DNA of 64,000 nt from an uncultured Bacteroidota bacterium (lineage in GTDB: Bacteria > Bacteroidota > Bacteroidia > Flavobacteriales > Flavobacteriaceae). Below, piece by piece: positions 8,754 through 18,285 of this stretch (positions are counted from its first letter, which is position 1; each line of letters starts with the position of its first letter). The position numbers and the translations under genes are program-made. The stretch is taken from the NCBI GenBank assembly GCA_902518355.1, contig CABYFY010000001.1, positions 124,001 to 188,000 on the forward strand, read 5' to 3'. The notes below the pieces were generated by a model. That model ran no database searches and had not been told where the DNA came from. It was given only the letters and a program-made list of their open reading frames with translations.

Positions 8754-9203
8754 ATGAAAATAGAATTTGACGATAATTATTTTATGAGCAAGGCAATTGA
8801 TGAAGCTAAAATAGCATTATCAAAAGGAGAGGTCCCAATTGGTGCTGTAATTGTAGCTGATAATAAAATTATTGCAAGGGCACATAATATGGTTGAAGCT
8901 TTAAATGATGTAACTGCTCATGCAGAAATTCTTTCGATAACATCTGCATCAAATTACATTGGCGGAAAATACTTGGAAAACTGTTCCATTTATGTAACAC
9001 TTGAACCTTGTCAAATGTGCGCAGGAGCATTGTATTGGAGTAGAATTTCAAAAATTTATTTTGGAGCAGAAGACCCCAAAAGAGGTTTTAAAAAATTAGG
9101 AACTAAACTTCATCCTAAGACTAAAGTTTTTGGAGGTATACTTCAAAATGAGTGTAAAGATTTATTGGATAAATTTTTTATCTCAAGAAGAAATTTAAAT
9201 TAA
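8754..9203 (+). CDS. tadA: tRNA-specific adenosine deaminase
   Basis: 149 residues. Zinc-dependent deaminase that makes inosine at the wobble base of tRNA-Arg(ACG). Zinc-site motifs: TAHAEILSI (His and catalytic Glu, about residues 60-68) and LEPCQMCAGALYWSRI (two Cys, about 83-98). The downstream YFGAEDPKRGF is typical of TadA rather than of cytidine deaminases. The gene runs convergently into the small minus-strand gene at 9200-9427, the stop codons overlapping by 4 bp. Confidence 0.9.
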   Translation: MKIEFDDNYFMSKAIDEAKIALSKGEVPIGAVIVADNKIIARAHNMVEALNDVTAHAEILSITSASNYIGGKYLENCSIYVTLEPCQMCAGALYWSRISKIYFGAEDPKRGFKKLGTKLHPKTKVFGGILQNECKDLLDKFFISRRNLN

Positions 9204-9427
9204 AGGTCACTATTCTCCCTAAACTTTTTAAGATTTTCACTATTTAGATAATAGTCTTTCATTTTTTTGTCCTTCCATCGATGATATGAAAAAAGAGGAA
9301 AGACGATAAAAAATAAAATTAGAACTCCGAAGCCAATATATTTTTGATAATTCTCAGATTCGCTCAGTAGTCCAAATATGATTAATGAGACAGAAAGAAT
9401 AAAAAATATTAGAATAATTTTTTTCAA
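9200..9427 (-). CDS. Small two-helix membrane protein, unknown function
   Basis: 75 residues: helix about 3-21 (IILIFFILSVSLIIFGLL), a short polar loop, helix about 30-48 (IGFGVLILFFIVFPLF), and a basic cytoplasmic-looking tail (YHRWKDKKMKDYYL). It begins 4 bp after the aspS stop, so it is probably translated from the aspS transcript. No family recognised. The clear membrane pattern and the tight packing support a real gene. Confidence 0.7.
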   Translation of the reverse strand: MKKIILIFFILSVSLIIFGLLSESENYQKYIGFGVLILFFIVFPLFSYHRWKDKKMKDYYLNSENLKKFRENSDL

Positions 9428-9431
9428 AGAT

Positions 9432-11180
9432 CTAAAGTGTAGTCTTAAGATTTATTTCTTTTAGTTGTTCATCTGAAACTGTAGATGGTGAATCAATCAT
9501 CACATCTCTTCCAGAGTTATTTTTAGGAAACGCGATGAAATCTCGAATAATTTCATTTCCTCCCATAATTGCAACTAGCCTGTCAAGTCCAAATGCAATA
9601 CCACCATGAGGGGGAGCCCCATATTCAAAAGCATTCATTAAAAAACCAAATTGTTTTTCTGCTTCCTCTTTCGTAAAGCCAAGACAATCGAACATCCTTT
9701 GTTGTATTTTCTTATCATGAATTCTTATGGATCCACCTCCAATTTCATTTCCATTCAGTACTAAATCATAGGCATCAGCCCTTACCGCTGCAGGATCAGA
9801 ATCTATTAAATCTATTTGTTCAGGTTTTGGAGATGTGAATGGGTGATGCATTGCATGAAAAGCACCAGTTTCTTCATCCCATTCTAATAAAGGGAAATCT
9901 ACAACCCAAAGCGGTTTAAATTCTTCGGGATTTTTTAATCCTAAATTATCAGCTACGTGAACTCTTAAAGCGCCTAGCTGAGTTCTTACCTTGTCTTTAT
10001 CTCCACTTAAAATAAATAAAATATCACCCTGTTTTGCTCTAGCTTTATTAGCCCAATTTTCTAGGTCAGATTGATCGTAAAATTTGTCAACAGATGATTT
10101 GTAAGTACCATCCTCTTGAATTCTTAGGTATGCCAATCCACCAGCTCCAATTTGAGGTCTTTTAACCCAATCTGTATATTTATCAATATCTTTTCTTGTA
10201 AAACTATTTCCTCCCTCAATCAAAAATCCAACGACAAGTTCAGAATTATTAAACACATTAAATTCTCTGTTTTTTGCTATATCATTTAATTCAACAAATT
10301 TCATATCGTATCTTAGGTCAGGCTTGTCAGTTCCATACTTTTGAACAGCATCATCATAAGTCATCACTGGGAATTTATCGAGTTGAATATTTTTAACTTT
10401 TTGAAAAAGGTGTTTAACCAAATCTTCAAAAGTATTTAGAATATCTTCCTGACTTACAAAAGCCATCTCACAATCTATTTGTGTAAACTCGGGCTGTCTA
10501 TCTGCTCTCAAATCTTCATCTCTGAAACATTTAACAATTTGAAAATATTTATCCATACCAGCAACCATCAGAAGTTGCTTAAATGTTTGAGGTGACTGTG
10601 GTAAAGCGTAAAACTCACCAGGGTTCATCCTTGACGGAACCACAAAATCTCTTGCACCCTCAGGTGTTGACTTTATTAAGTAGGGTGTTTCAACTTCAAT
10701 AAATGAATTATCAGACAAATATTTTCTTACTTGCTGTGTGATTTTATGACGAAGTATTAAATTGTTTTTTACAGGTTCTCTTCTTATGTCTAAGTATCGA
10801 TACTTCATTCTTAATTCCTCACCACCATCAGACTCATCTTCAATCGTAAAGGGTGGAGTAATTGAGCTATTTAATATTTTTAATTCAGACACAAGTACTT
10901 CAATATCACCAGTACTCATAAGGTCATTTTTTGAGTTTCTTTCAATAACACTTCCGGTAATATTAATAACAAACTCTCTTCCCAAAGTTTTTGCTAAATC
11001 AATAACATTAGAAGGTGTTCTTTCTTGATCAAAAATTAACTGAGTTACACCATAGCGATCTCTTAGGTCAACCCACATGATAAATCCTTTATCACGAACT
11101 TTTTGGACCCATCCAGAAAGTTTAACTTCCTTGTTTAAATCATTAATTCTTAATTCACCACAATTATGAGACCTATACAT
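9432..11180 (-). CDS. aspS: Aspartyl-tRNA synthetase
   Basis: 582 residues, class II synthetase attaching Asp to tRNA-Asp. An N-terminal OB-fold anticodon-binding domain (about 1-105, [20 protein letters not shown]), motif 2 ([18 protein letters not shown], about 216-233), the bacterial GAD insertion domain, and motif 3 ([15 protein letters not shown], about 525-540) are all visible. The length is the bacterial form. The start ATG at 11180 gives the usual [11 protein letters not shown] beginning. A TAAATTTG -7-like box lies at 11199-11206 on the minus strand. Confidence 0.97.
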   Translation of the reverse strand: MYRSHNCGELRINDLNKEVKLSGWVQKVRDKGFIMWVDLRDRYGVTQLIFDQERTPSNVIDLAKTLGREFVINITGSVIERNSKNDLMSTGDIEVLVSELKILNSSITPPFTIEDESDGGEELRMKYRYLDIRREPVKNNLILRHKITQQVRKYLSDNSFIEVETPYLIKSTPEGARDFVVPSRMNPGEFYALPQSPQTFKQLLMVAGMDKYFQIVKCFRDEDLRADRQPEFTQIDCEMAFVSQEDILNTFEDLVKHLFQKVKNIQLDKFPVMTYDDAVQKYGTDKPDLRYDMKFVELNDIAKNREFNVFNNSELVVGFLIEGGNSFTRKDIDKYTDWVKRPQIGAGGLAYLRIQEDGTYKSSVDKFYDQSDLENWANKARAKQGDILFILSGDKDKVRTQLGALRVHVADNLGLKNPEEFKPLWVVDFPLLEWDEETGAFHAMHHPFTSPKPEQIDLIDSDPAAVRADAYDLVLNGNEIGGGSIRIHDKKIQQRMFDCLGFTKEEAEKQFGFLMNAFEYGAPPHGGIAFGLDRLVAIMGGNEIIRDFIAFPKNNSGRDVMIDSPSTVSDEQLKEINLKTTL

Positions 11181-11290
11181 TTTATTTACTTATGTCAACA
11201 AATTTAGTAAGATATTATTATAATTTTCTTCAATGGCAAATTTATTGATACAATTTTTAAAAAAGTAGTAATCAATTATCATATATCTAG

Positions 11291-11298
11291 TACTTTTG
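11291..11298 (+). promoter_or_regulatory. Candidate -7 box (TACTTTTG) of the polyprenyl synthase gene
   Basis: Exact TAnnTTTG match ending 4 bp before the ATG at 11303. Transcription starting at the usual distance would begin at or next to the start codon, giving a leaderless mRNA. No clear -33 box. Confidence 0.45.
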
Positions 11299-11302
11299 TA
11301 GA

Positions 11303-12277
11303 ATGTTAACTGTTGAAGAATATCGCTCTGAATTTTTGTCTTATCTAAATGATTTTCAATCACCTAGTAGTCCAAAAAATTTATATGAACCAGTTTCATA
11401 CATTCTTGGTTTAAAGGGTAAAAGAATAAGACCTATTCTTACCTTACTAACTTGCGATATTTTTAATGACAATTATTCAGAAGCTCTTGATGCAGCTCTC
11501 GCAGTTGAGGTGTTTCATAATTTTTCTTTAGTTCATGACGATATCATGGATGAGGCTCATTTAAGACGTGGAAATCAAACGGTTCATAAAAAATGGGATC
11601 TTAGTACTGCAATTCTTTCTGGTGACGTAATGTTGATTTTAGCCTATCAGCTTTTTGAAAATTATAAAGGTGAGACCTTTGTTTCATTGGCTAAGCTTTT
11701 TAGTAAAACAGCTATTGAAGTTTGTGAAGGACAACAAATGGATATTGATTTTTCAAAGAAGGATGACGTATCTGCTGATGATTATTTAAAAATGATTGAG
11801 TATAAAACTGCTGTTTTAATTGGTGCTTCTATGAAGATGGGCGCAATTGTAGCAGGTGCATCAATTAAAGATCAAAATGACATTTATGAATTTGGAAAAA
11901 ATTTAGGCTTAGCTTTTCAAATTCAAGATGACTATTTAGACACTTTCGGAGATGAGAAAAAATTTGGTAAAAAAATTGGAGGTGATATTCTTGAAAACAA
12001 AAAGACGTTGTTGTTCATTAGGGCTAAACAATTATTAAGTCCAGTTGAAAATGATAGATTAATAAAATTATATTCTTCGAAATCATCTAACGACGACAAC
12101 AAGATCAAAGAGGTAAAAGTTTTGTTTGAAAAATCTAATATTCCAAAAATTTTATCTTCAGAAATTGAAAATTTTACAAATATTGCCTTTAAAATGCTAG
12201 ATGGGCTGCAAATAAGTGAAGAAAAGAAAGATTTTTTACGAGATTTTGGTAATTCTCTGATGAAAAGGAACATCTAA
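11303..12277 (+). CDS. Polyprenyl diphosphate synthase
   Basis: 324 residues. trans-Prenyltransferase that adds isopentenyl diphosphate units to make the chain for menaquinone. The two aspartate-rich motifs are present: LVHDDIMDEAHLRRG (first, DDxxD, about residue 78) and FQIQDDYLDTFGD (second, about 210). GKRIRPILTLL near residue 35 binds diphosphate. The family covers C15 to C40 synthases, and chain length cannot be fixed by eye. A menaquinone-chain enzyme fits a flavobacterium. It starts a plus-strand run into sucA. Confidence 0.9.
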   Translation: MLTVEEYRSEFLSYLNDFQSPSSPKNLYEPVSYILGLKGKRIRPILTLLTCDIFNDNYSEALDAALAVEVFHNFSLVHDDIMDEAHLRRGNQTVHKKWDLSTAILSGDVMLILAYQLFENYKGETFVSLAKLFSKTAIEVCEGQQMDIDFSKKDDVSADDYLKMIEYKTAVLIGASMKMGAIVAGASIKDQNDIYEFGKNLGLAFQIQDDYLDTFGDEKKFGKKIGGDILENKKTLLFIRAKQLLSPVENDRLIKLYSSKSSNDDNKIKEVKVLFEKSNIPKILSSEIENFTNIAFKMLDGLQISEEKKDFLRDFGNSLMKRNI

Positions 12278-12292
12278 AATATTTATATTATT

Positions 12293-12300
12293 TACATTTG
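12293..12300 (+). promoter_or_regulatory. Candidate -7 box (TACATTTG) of sucA
   Basis: Exact TAnnTTTG match 18 bp before the GTG start of sucA, in the 41-bp gap after the polyprenyl synthase gene. No good -33 box is seen. Confidence 0.4.
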
Positions 12301-12318
12301 TTAAGTAAATTAAACTAA

Positions 12319-15096
12319 GTGGATAACTTTTCTTTTCTTAACGCTGCACATGCAGGATATTTTTCTGACCTATATGATCAGTATTTAAAAGATCCTGATT
12401 CACTCGAGCCTAGCTGGAAAGCTTTTTTTCAAGGTTATGATTTTGCAAATAGTGACTTTCTAAAAGAAGAAATCTTAGACGGGATAAGTCCACAAATTCC
12501 TGATCACGTTCAAAAAGAATTTAAGGTTATTAATCTTATCAATGGCTATAGATCTAGAGGTCACCTATTTACCAAAACAAATCCTGTAAGGGATAGAAGA
12601 ACCTACAGACCAACTCTTTCAATTGAAAATTTTGGACTCGCTAATGATGATTTAAATACAACATTCAATGCAGGCGATATCATTGGTCTTGGTCCTCAAC
12701 CCTTGAGCGTAATTATTTCACACTTAGAGGAAATTTACTGTGATAGTATTGGAGTTGAATACATGTATATTAGAAAACCTGAAATTATTTCATGGATTCA
12801 GCAAAAACTTAATATAAATAATAATCAACCCAAATTTTCATCTTCTCAAAAGAGAAAATTAATGACAAAACTTATTGAAGCAGTTTCTTTTGAAAACTTT
12901 TTACATACAAAATATGTTGGACAAAAAAGATTTTCATTGGAAGGTGGGGAATCATTAATTCCTGCTCTAGATATCTTGATTGAAGAGGCTGCTGGAAAGG
13001 GAGTAGAAGAGTTTGTTATGGGCATGGCTCATCGAGGGAGACTTAGCACACTTGTAAATATATTTGGAAAATCTGCAAAAAGTGTGTTTAGTGAGTTTGA
13101 GGGAAAAGATTATGAAGAGCAAATCTTTGATGGCGATGTTAAATATCATTTAGGATGGACAAGTGAAAGAATTACAGAAAACAACAAAAAAATTAATCTA
13201 AATATTGCTCCAAATCCCTCACACCTGGAAACAGTCGGGTCAGTTGTTCAAGGAATATCAAGGTCAAAACTTGATAAGTATTTCAATAACAATTCTGATA
13301 AGGTTCTTTCAATTATTGTACATGGAGATGCGGCCATTGCAGGACAAGGACTGGTTTATGAATTAGTTCAGATGGCTAGACTTGATGGTTATGAAACTGG
13401 TGGAACAATTCATATTGTTGTCAATAATCAAGTTGGTTTTACAACAAATTATTTAGACGGAAGATCAAGCACATATTGTACAGATGTTGGTAAAGTGACT
13501 CTATCACCTGTTCTTCATGTGAACGCTGATGATGTTGAGGCTGTTGTTCATGCTGTATTATTTGCATTAGACTTTAGACTTGAATTTAAAAGAGACGTAT
13601 TTATTGATTTATTAGGTTACAGAAAATATGGTCACAACGAGGGAGATGAACCGAGATTTACTCAACCAAAACTCTATAAATTAATTTCAAAACATCCAAA
13701 CCCCAAAAATATTTATGCTTCAAGTTTGATTAAAGATTCTTTAATGACTGAGGAAGAAATTAAAAATATTGAATCAGAATATAGATCTAAACTTGAAAAT
13801 CAGTTAGAGGATTCAAAAAAGAGTGAGAAAACAAGAATCACAAATTTCATGAGTGATGAGTGGTCTGATTATGAAACCGTCAATAACTTACAGATGAATT
13901 GGGGTGAGATAATGGTTAAGCCAGTAGACACTACATACCCTAGACTTAAACTTGATAAAATAGCTGAGGTAATTTCAAACCTACCCAGTGACAAAAAATT
14001 TATTAATAAAATCAAAAAATTAGTAAATAATAGACAAGTAATGTACGATAATGACAAACTTGATTGGTCTATGGCTGAGCATCTAGCTTATGGAAGTTTG
14101 TTAGAAGAGGGATATAATGTGAGAATTTCAGGACAAGATGTTGAAAGGGGTACTTTTTCTCACAGACATGCCATAATTAAAGTTGAAGAAAGTGAGGAGG
14201 AAATATCCTTGTTAAATAACATAAATGATACCCAGGGAAAATTTACAATTTACAATTCTTTGTTATCAGAATATGGAGTTCTTGGTTTTGAATATGGTTA
14301 TGCAATGGCTGACCCTAAATCTTTAACCATATGGGAAGCCCAATTTGGAGATTTTAGTAACGGAGCTCAAATTATTATAGATCAATATCTTTTTTCAGGC
14401 GAGGCTAAATGGAAAACCCAAAACGGTTTAGTTTTATTTTTACCTCACGGATACGAAGGTCAAGGAGCAGAGCATTCGTCGGCTAGAATGGAAAGATATT
14501 TACAGCTTTGTGCAAAGGATAATGTTTTTGTAGCTAATTGTACAACCCCTGCAAATATGTTTCATATTCTGAGAAGACAACTAAAGGCAAACTATAGAAA
14601 GCCTCTAATTATTTTTACCCCTAAAAGTTTATTAAGGCATCCGATGGTTCATTCTTCCGTTGATGATTTTGTTAAAGGTGAATTTAATCTTTTAATTGAT
14701 GATAATAGTGTTTCTGTGGAAGACGTTAAGAGTGTGGTTTTTGTTTCAGGTAAATTCTATTATGATATTCTAGAAGAAAGAGAAAGACAAGGAAGAAATG
14801 ATGTTGCAATTGTTAGGCTTGAACAATTATTTCCCTTACCAAAAGAACATATTAAATCCATCATAAAAAAATATCAGAATGCTGATGATATTGTATGGGC
14901 CCAAGAGGAGCCAATAAATATGGGTGCATATGCTCATTTGTTGATTAATTTAAAGGAAGCAAGAAATTTCAGAGTTGCGGCGCGAAGATTTTATTCAGCA
15001 ACTGCTGCTGGTAGCTCTGCAAGATATTTAAAAAGACATAAAGAGGTTATTGATTTCATTTTCGATAAAAATAAAAACAACCAAATTCCTGAATAG
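12319..15096 (+). CDS. sucA: 2-Oxoglutarate dehydrogenase E1 component
   Basis: 925 residues. Thiamine-diphosphate enzyme that decarboxylates 2-oxoglutarate and passes the succinyl group to SucB. GTG start giving MDNFSFLNAAHAGYFSDLY, the usual start for Bacteroidota SucA. HRGRLSTLVNIFGK (about 235-250), the ThDP-binding region HGDAAIAGQGLVYE with NNQVGFTTN, and GYRKYGHNEGDEPRFTQP are visible. The C-terminal transketolase part has EAQFGDFSNGAQIIIDQYL and GYEGQGAEHSSARMERYLQL. Its partner sucB lies 990 bp downstream, with an unrelated lipoprotein gene between them. Confidence 0.97.
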   Translation: MDNFSFLNAAHAGYFSDLYDQYLKDPDSLEPSWKAFFQGYDFANSDFLKEEILDGISPQIPDHVQKEFKVINLINGYRSRGHLFTKTNPVRDRRTYRPTLSIENFGLANDDLNTTFNAGDIIGLGPQPLSVIISHLEEIYCDSIGVEYMYIRKPEIISWIQQKLNINNNQPKFSSSQKRKLMTKLIEAVSFENFLHTKYVGQKRFSLEGGESLIPALDILIEEAAGKGVEEFVMGMAHRGRLSTLVNIFGKSAKSVFSEFEGKDYEEQIFDGDVKYHLGWTSERITENNKKINLNIAPNPSHLETVGSVVQGISRSKLDKYFNNNSDKVLSIIVHGDAAIAGQGLVYELVQMARLDGYETGGTIHIVVNNQVGFTTNYLDGRSSTYCTDVGKVTLSPVLHVNADDVEAVVHAVLFALDFRLEFKRDVFIDLLGYRKYGHNEGDEPRFTQPKLYKLISKHPNPKNIYASSLIKDSLMTEEEIKNIESEYRSKLENQLEDSKKSEKTRITNFMSDEWSDYETVNNLQMNWGEIMVKPVDTTYPRLKLDKIAEVISNLPSDKKFINKIKKLVNNRQVMYDNDKLDWSMAEHLAYGSLLEEGYNVRISGQDVERGTFSHRHAIIKVEESEEEISLLNNINDTQGKFTIYNSLLSEYGVLGFEYGYAMADPKSLTIWEAQFGDFSNGAQIIIDQYLFSGEAKWKTQNGLVLFLPHGYEGQGAEHSSARMERYLQLCAKDNVFVANCTTPANMFHILRRQLKANYRKPLIIFTPKSLLRHPMVHSSVDDFVKGEFNLLIDDNSVSVEDVKSVVFVSGKFYYDILEERERQGRNDVAIVRLEQLFPLPKEHIKSIIKKYQNADDIVWAQEEPINMGAYAHLLINLKEARNFRVAARRFYSATAAGSSARYLKRHKEVIDFIFDKNKNNQIPE

Positions 15097-15103
15097 CTTT
15101 ATT

Positions 15104-16045
15104 TTGATTAAAAAATTTTACAAATTATTCCTTTTTTTTCTGATCGTTTCATGTAACTTAAATGATAATTATATTGAATTACCGGAAGACACCAACAATA
15201 GTGATGATCAAAATGCGTATGCTGAAATCGAGTATGGACTTACTGAGTATGGAATAACTTTTCAAGGAATTGACAGAGATTTTTCTGTATACATACCAGA
15301 GTCCTACACACATGATTCTCCCTCTTCAATGATATTTGTTTTTCATGGATTTGGAGGTAGTAATGATTTTATCATGTATACTTCAAACTTTAATTCAATT
15401 TCTGAAAGAGAAAACTTTATAGTTGTATATCCTCAAGGATCTAGTTTCTGGGGTTATCCTCACTGGAATGTTGGTGGATGGACAAACGGTAGTTCGGTTA
15501 ATGATGTAGAATTTATTGATTTTTTGATTGAACTAATTTCGGATCAATATAATATAAAACAAGATAGAGTCTATGCTACAGGAATGTCAAATGGTGGTTT
15601 TTTCAGTTATCTTCTTGCATGTCAACTAAGCAACAAAATTGCTGCGATAGCATCAGTAACCGGGTCGATGACGAACGAAACATTTAATAATTGTGATCCT
15701 ACGAAAGAAGTTCCTGTTCTACAAATTCATGGAACAGAGGATCCTATTGTTGCATATGATTGTAATTCTGCAATCGGATCAATAGGAATTGAATCAGTGT
15801 TGTCTTACTGGAAATCAAATAATTATTGTGATGAACCCAAGACTACTGAATTATATGATTCTAATCCTGATGACAGTTTTTATATTCATAGAGTTTTATT
15901 TGATAATGGAGTGAATGGTTCAAAAGTCGATCATTACAAGGTTTATGCAGGAGAACACTTTTGGTTTATGGAGGATGACATTAACTCATCAGAGCTGATA
16001 TGGGAGTTTTTTTCTCAGCATGATTTAAACGGATACATTAATTAA
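15104..16045 (+). CDS. Secreted lipoprotein esterase of the PHB-depolymerase/feruloyl-esterase type
   Basis: 313 residues from a TTG at 15104, which gives MIKKFYKLFLFFLIVSC, a standard lipoprotein signal. A longer reading from 15050 would overlap sucA by 47 bp and spoil the signal, so I reject it. Alpha/beta-hydrolase with oxyanion stretch FVFHGFGGSND, nucleophile elbow GMSNGG (Ser about residue 161), acid residue in HGTEDPIV, and His in YAGEHFWF near the C-terminus. This pattern is that of LpqC/PHB-depolymerase esterases, which cleave polymeric or hemicellulose-linked esters outside the cytoplasm. It lies between sucA and sucB, 7 bp after the first. The substrate is unknown. Confidence 0.82.
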   Translation: MIKKFYKLFLFFLIVSCNLNDNYIELPEDTNNSDDQNAYAEIEYGLTEYGITFQGIDRDFSVYIPESYTHDSPSSMIFVFHGFGGSNDFIMYTSNFNSISERENFIVVYPQGSSFWGYPHWNVGGWTNGSSVNDVEFIDFLIELISDQYNIKQDRVYATGMSNGGFFSYLLACQLSNKIAAIASVTGSMTNETFNNCDPTKEVPVLQIHGTEDPIVAYDCNSAIGSIGIESVLSYWKSNNYCDEPKTTELYDSNPDDSFYIHRVLFDNGVNGSKVDHYKVYAGEHFWFMEDDINSSELIWEFFSQHDLNGYIN

Positions 16046-16086
16046 AAATAGTAATCTTATTATTATATTAGAAATTTGAAAATATT

Positions 16087-17289
16087 ATGGTTTTAGAAAT
16101 GCAGATACCGTCACCTGGTGAATCAATTTCAGAAGTTGAAATTGCAGAGTGGCTTGTTGCTGATGGTGAATATGTTGAGAAGGATCAAATTATTGCTGAG
16201 ATTGACAGCGATAAAGCAACTCTTGAGCTTCCCGCGGAGCAATCTGGAGTAATTACATTAAAAGCAGACGAAGGTGATGTTGTTCAAGTTGGGCAAGTGG
16301 TTTGTCACATTGATACTTCTGCTAAAGGATCTCCAAAAGAAACCTCTGCTAGTAAGCCTGTAGAAATTGCCGAAGATAAAAAAGAGTTATCACAGCCGGT
16401 TGTTGATACTAAATCAGATGTTTTAAGTCCCGCTGCAAGAAAAATTGCTGAGGAAAAAAATATTGATATTAACCAGATTACTGGTACCGGAAAAGCTGGT
16501 AGAATTACAAAACAGGATGTATTACTTGGCAAACCTGCCATGGGTAACTTTAATAATTCAAATAGGTCAGAATCTAGAAATAAGTTATCGATGCTTAGAA
16601 GAAAGGTTGCTGAAAGACTAGTGACTGTGAAGAATGAAACAGCGATGCTGACAACTTTTAATGAAGTTGATATGTCTTCTATATTTGAATTAAGAAAAAA
16701 ATATAAAGAAAATTTTAAGGAAAAACACGGAGTTAATCTTGGATTTATGTCTTTTTTCACGCTAGCTAGTGTAAGAGCACTTAAAGAATTCCCAGCTGTA
16801 AACTCAATGATTGACGGCTCTGAGATGATTTCTTATAGTTATTGTGATATTAGTATTGCAGTCTCAGGCCCAAAGGGTCTCATGGTTCCAGTCATAAGAA
16901 GTGCTGAAGAACTAAAATTTAAAGGAGTTGAATTAGAAGTAAAAAGACTGGCTGAAAGAGCTAGAGATGGTCAAATTACAGTAGATGAAATGACTGGAGG
17001 TACTTTTACAATTTCTAACGGAGGAGTTTTTGGAAGCATGTTATCTACTCCGATTATCAATCCTCCTCAAAGTGCTATACTTGGAATGCACAACATAGTT
17101 GAAAGACCAATTGCTGTCAATGGAAAAGTTGAAATTAGACCTGTAATGTATTTAGCTCTTTCATATGATCACAGAATCATTGACGGTAGAGAAAGCGTTG
17201 GTTTCTTGGTGCATATAAAAGAGGCACTTGAAAATCCAGCAGAAATTCTTATGAATAATAAAATTGAAGAAGCTTTAGAGCTTAATTAA
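16087..17289 (+). CDS. sucB: Dihydrolipoyllysine succinyltransferase, E2 of 2-oxoglutarate dehydrogenase
   Basis: 400 residues. A lipoyl domain (1-75) with the lipoylated Lys 43 in [12 protein letters not shown], an E3/E1-binding domain (about 113-148, [18 protein letters not shown]), and the catalytic domain (about 170-400) with His 362 in [12 protein letters not shown]. It transfers the succinyl group from SucA to CoA. Length and single lipoyl domain fit the succinyl rather than the pyruvate enzyme, and sucA upstream supports this. The TatD gene follows 7 bp later. Confidence 0.96.
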   Translation: MVLEMQIPSPGESISEVEIAEWLVADGEYVEKDQIIAEIDSDKATLELPAEQSGVITLKADEGDVVQVGQVVCHIDTSAKGSPKETSASKPVEIAEDKKELSQPVVDTKSDVLSPAARKIAEEKNIDINQITGTGKAGRITKQDVLLGKPAMGNFNNSNRSESRNKLSMLRRKVAERLVTVKNETAMLTTFNEVDMSSIFELRKKYKENFKEKHGVNLGFMSFFTLASVRALKEFPAVNSMIDGSEMISYSYCDISIAVSGPKGLMVPVIRSAEELKFKGVELEVKRLAERARDGQITVDEMTGGTFTISNGGVFGSMLSTPIINPPQSAILGMHNIVERPIAVNGKVEIRPVMYLALSYDHRIIDGRESVGFLVHIKEALENPAEILMNNKIEEALELN

Positions 17290-17296
17290 TTTAATT

Positions 17297-18061
17297 ATGA
17301 GTTTTACAGATACTCATACCCATTTATATCTCGAACAATTTAATGATGATATAGACTCAGTAATAGAGAATTCGATTTCTTCTAATGTAAATAGATTGTT
17401 TTTACCTGCAATAAACTCATCACATACGGAATCAATGTTACTCTTAAAAGAAAGATACCCAGAAAATATTTTTCTAATGTCAGGACTTCATCCTTGTTAT
17501 GTTGAGACAAATTTTCTAGATGAAATTAAACATGTTGAAATGATTATTAGTGAAAATGAGATTGTTGCTGTCGGTGAAATAGGAATAGATCTTTACTGGG
17601 ATAAAACTAATTTAGAAATTCAAATAGAAGCTTTTGAGTCTCAAATTTCGATTGCCAATAATCATAATTTACCAATAGTAATACATTGTAGAGAATCTTT
17701 TGATGAAATTTATAATGTTTTGAATAAAAACAAAGTTAATAATGGAGGAATATTTCACTGCTTTTCAGGTGATTTGTCTCAGGCAAATAAAATTATTGAT
17801 ATGGGTATGAAACTTGGGATTGGAGGGGTTGTCACATTTAAAAATGGAAAAATTGATAAGTTTCTGAAAGACATTGACATAAGTAATATTGTTTTGGAAA
17901 CTGACTCGCCATATTTATCTCCAGTACCACTCAGGGGGAAAAGAAATGAGAGTTCAAACATAAAATACATTGCAGAAAAATTATGCGATATTTATAATCT
18001 GTCATATCAAGAAATTGCTAAAATTACTACCCAAAATTCTAAAGATGTTTTTGGGGTTTAA
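17297..18061 (+). CDS. TatD-family metal-dependent deoxyribonuclease
   Basis: 254 residues, TIM-barrel hydrolase. Metal ligands seen: TDTHTHLYLEQF (HxH, residues 6-8), AVGEIGIDLYW (Glu), PIVIHCRESFDE (His), GGIFHCFSG (His) and LETDSPYLSPVPLRGKRNE (Asp near the C-terminus). TatD enzymes act as 3'-5' exonucleases on DNA or RNA in repair and turnover; the exact member (TatD, YcfH or YjjV) is not resolvable here. It is the last gene of the plus-strand run before tRNA-Ser. Confidence 0.9.
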   Translation: MSFTDTHTHLYLEQFNDDIDSVIENSISSNVNRLFLPAINSSHTESMLLLKERYPENIFLMSGLHPCYVETNFLDEIKHVEMIISENEIVAVGEIGIDLYWDKTNLEIQIEAFESQISIANNHNLPIVIHCRESFDEIYNVLNKNKVNNGGIFHCFSGDLSQANKIIDMGMKLGIGGVVTFKNGKIDKFLKDIDISNIVLETDSPYLSPVPLRGKRNESSNIKYIAEKLCDIYNLSYQEIAKITTQNSKDVFGV

Positions 18062-18129
18062 TACTTAAAAAAACACCGTTTTATATTTTATAGTTTCTAT
18101 TTTTTTCATTTTATTTGTTAGCTGTGCTT

Positions 18130-18217
18130 AGAGAGGTGGCCGAGTGGTCGAAGGCGCACGCCTGGAAAGTGTGTATACATCAAAAGTGTATCGAGGGTTC
18201 GAATCCCTTCCTCTCTG
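18130..18217 (+). tRNA. tRNA-Ser (anticodon GGA)
   Basis: 88-nt cloverleaf with long variable arm. Acceptor AGAGAGG pairs with CCTCTCT (18210-18216), discriminator G at 18217. Anticodon stem CACGC/GTGTG holds the loop CTGGAAA with anticodon GGA. The variable arm pairs around ATACA/TGTAT, and the T arm contains GGTTCGAATCC. The CCA end is not encoded. It reads UCC/UCU. Confidence 0.97.
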
Positions 18218-18285
18218 CAGAATATGTAATTTATGTGATATATTTTTATATCTTTAACACACTAAAATATTAAACAAAAAAAAAG

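Noticed and set aside
10762-11028. Plus-strand open frames inside aspS, tsf, rpsB, polA, nusA and others
   Set aside because: They lie opposite or inside well-identified genes, show low-complexity composition and match no family, so they are shadows.
15050-15103. Esterase start overlapping sucA
   Set aside because: The overlap of 47 bp with sucA and the loss of a clean lipoprotein signal make the TTG at 15104 more likely.
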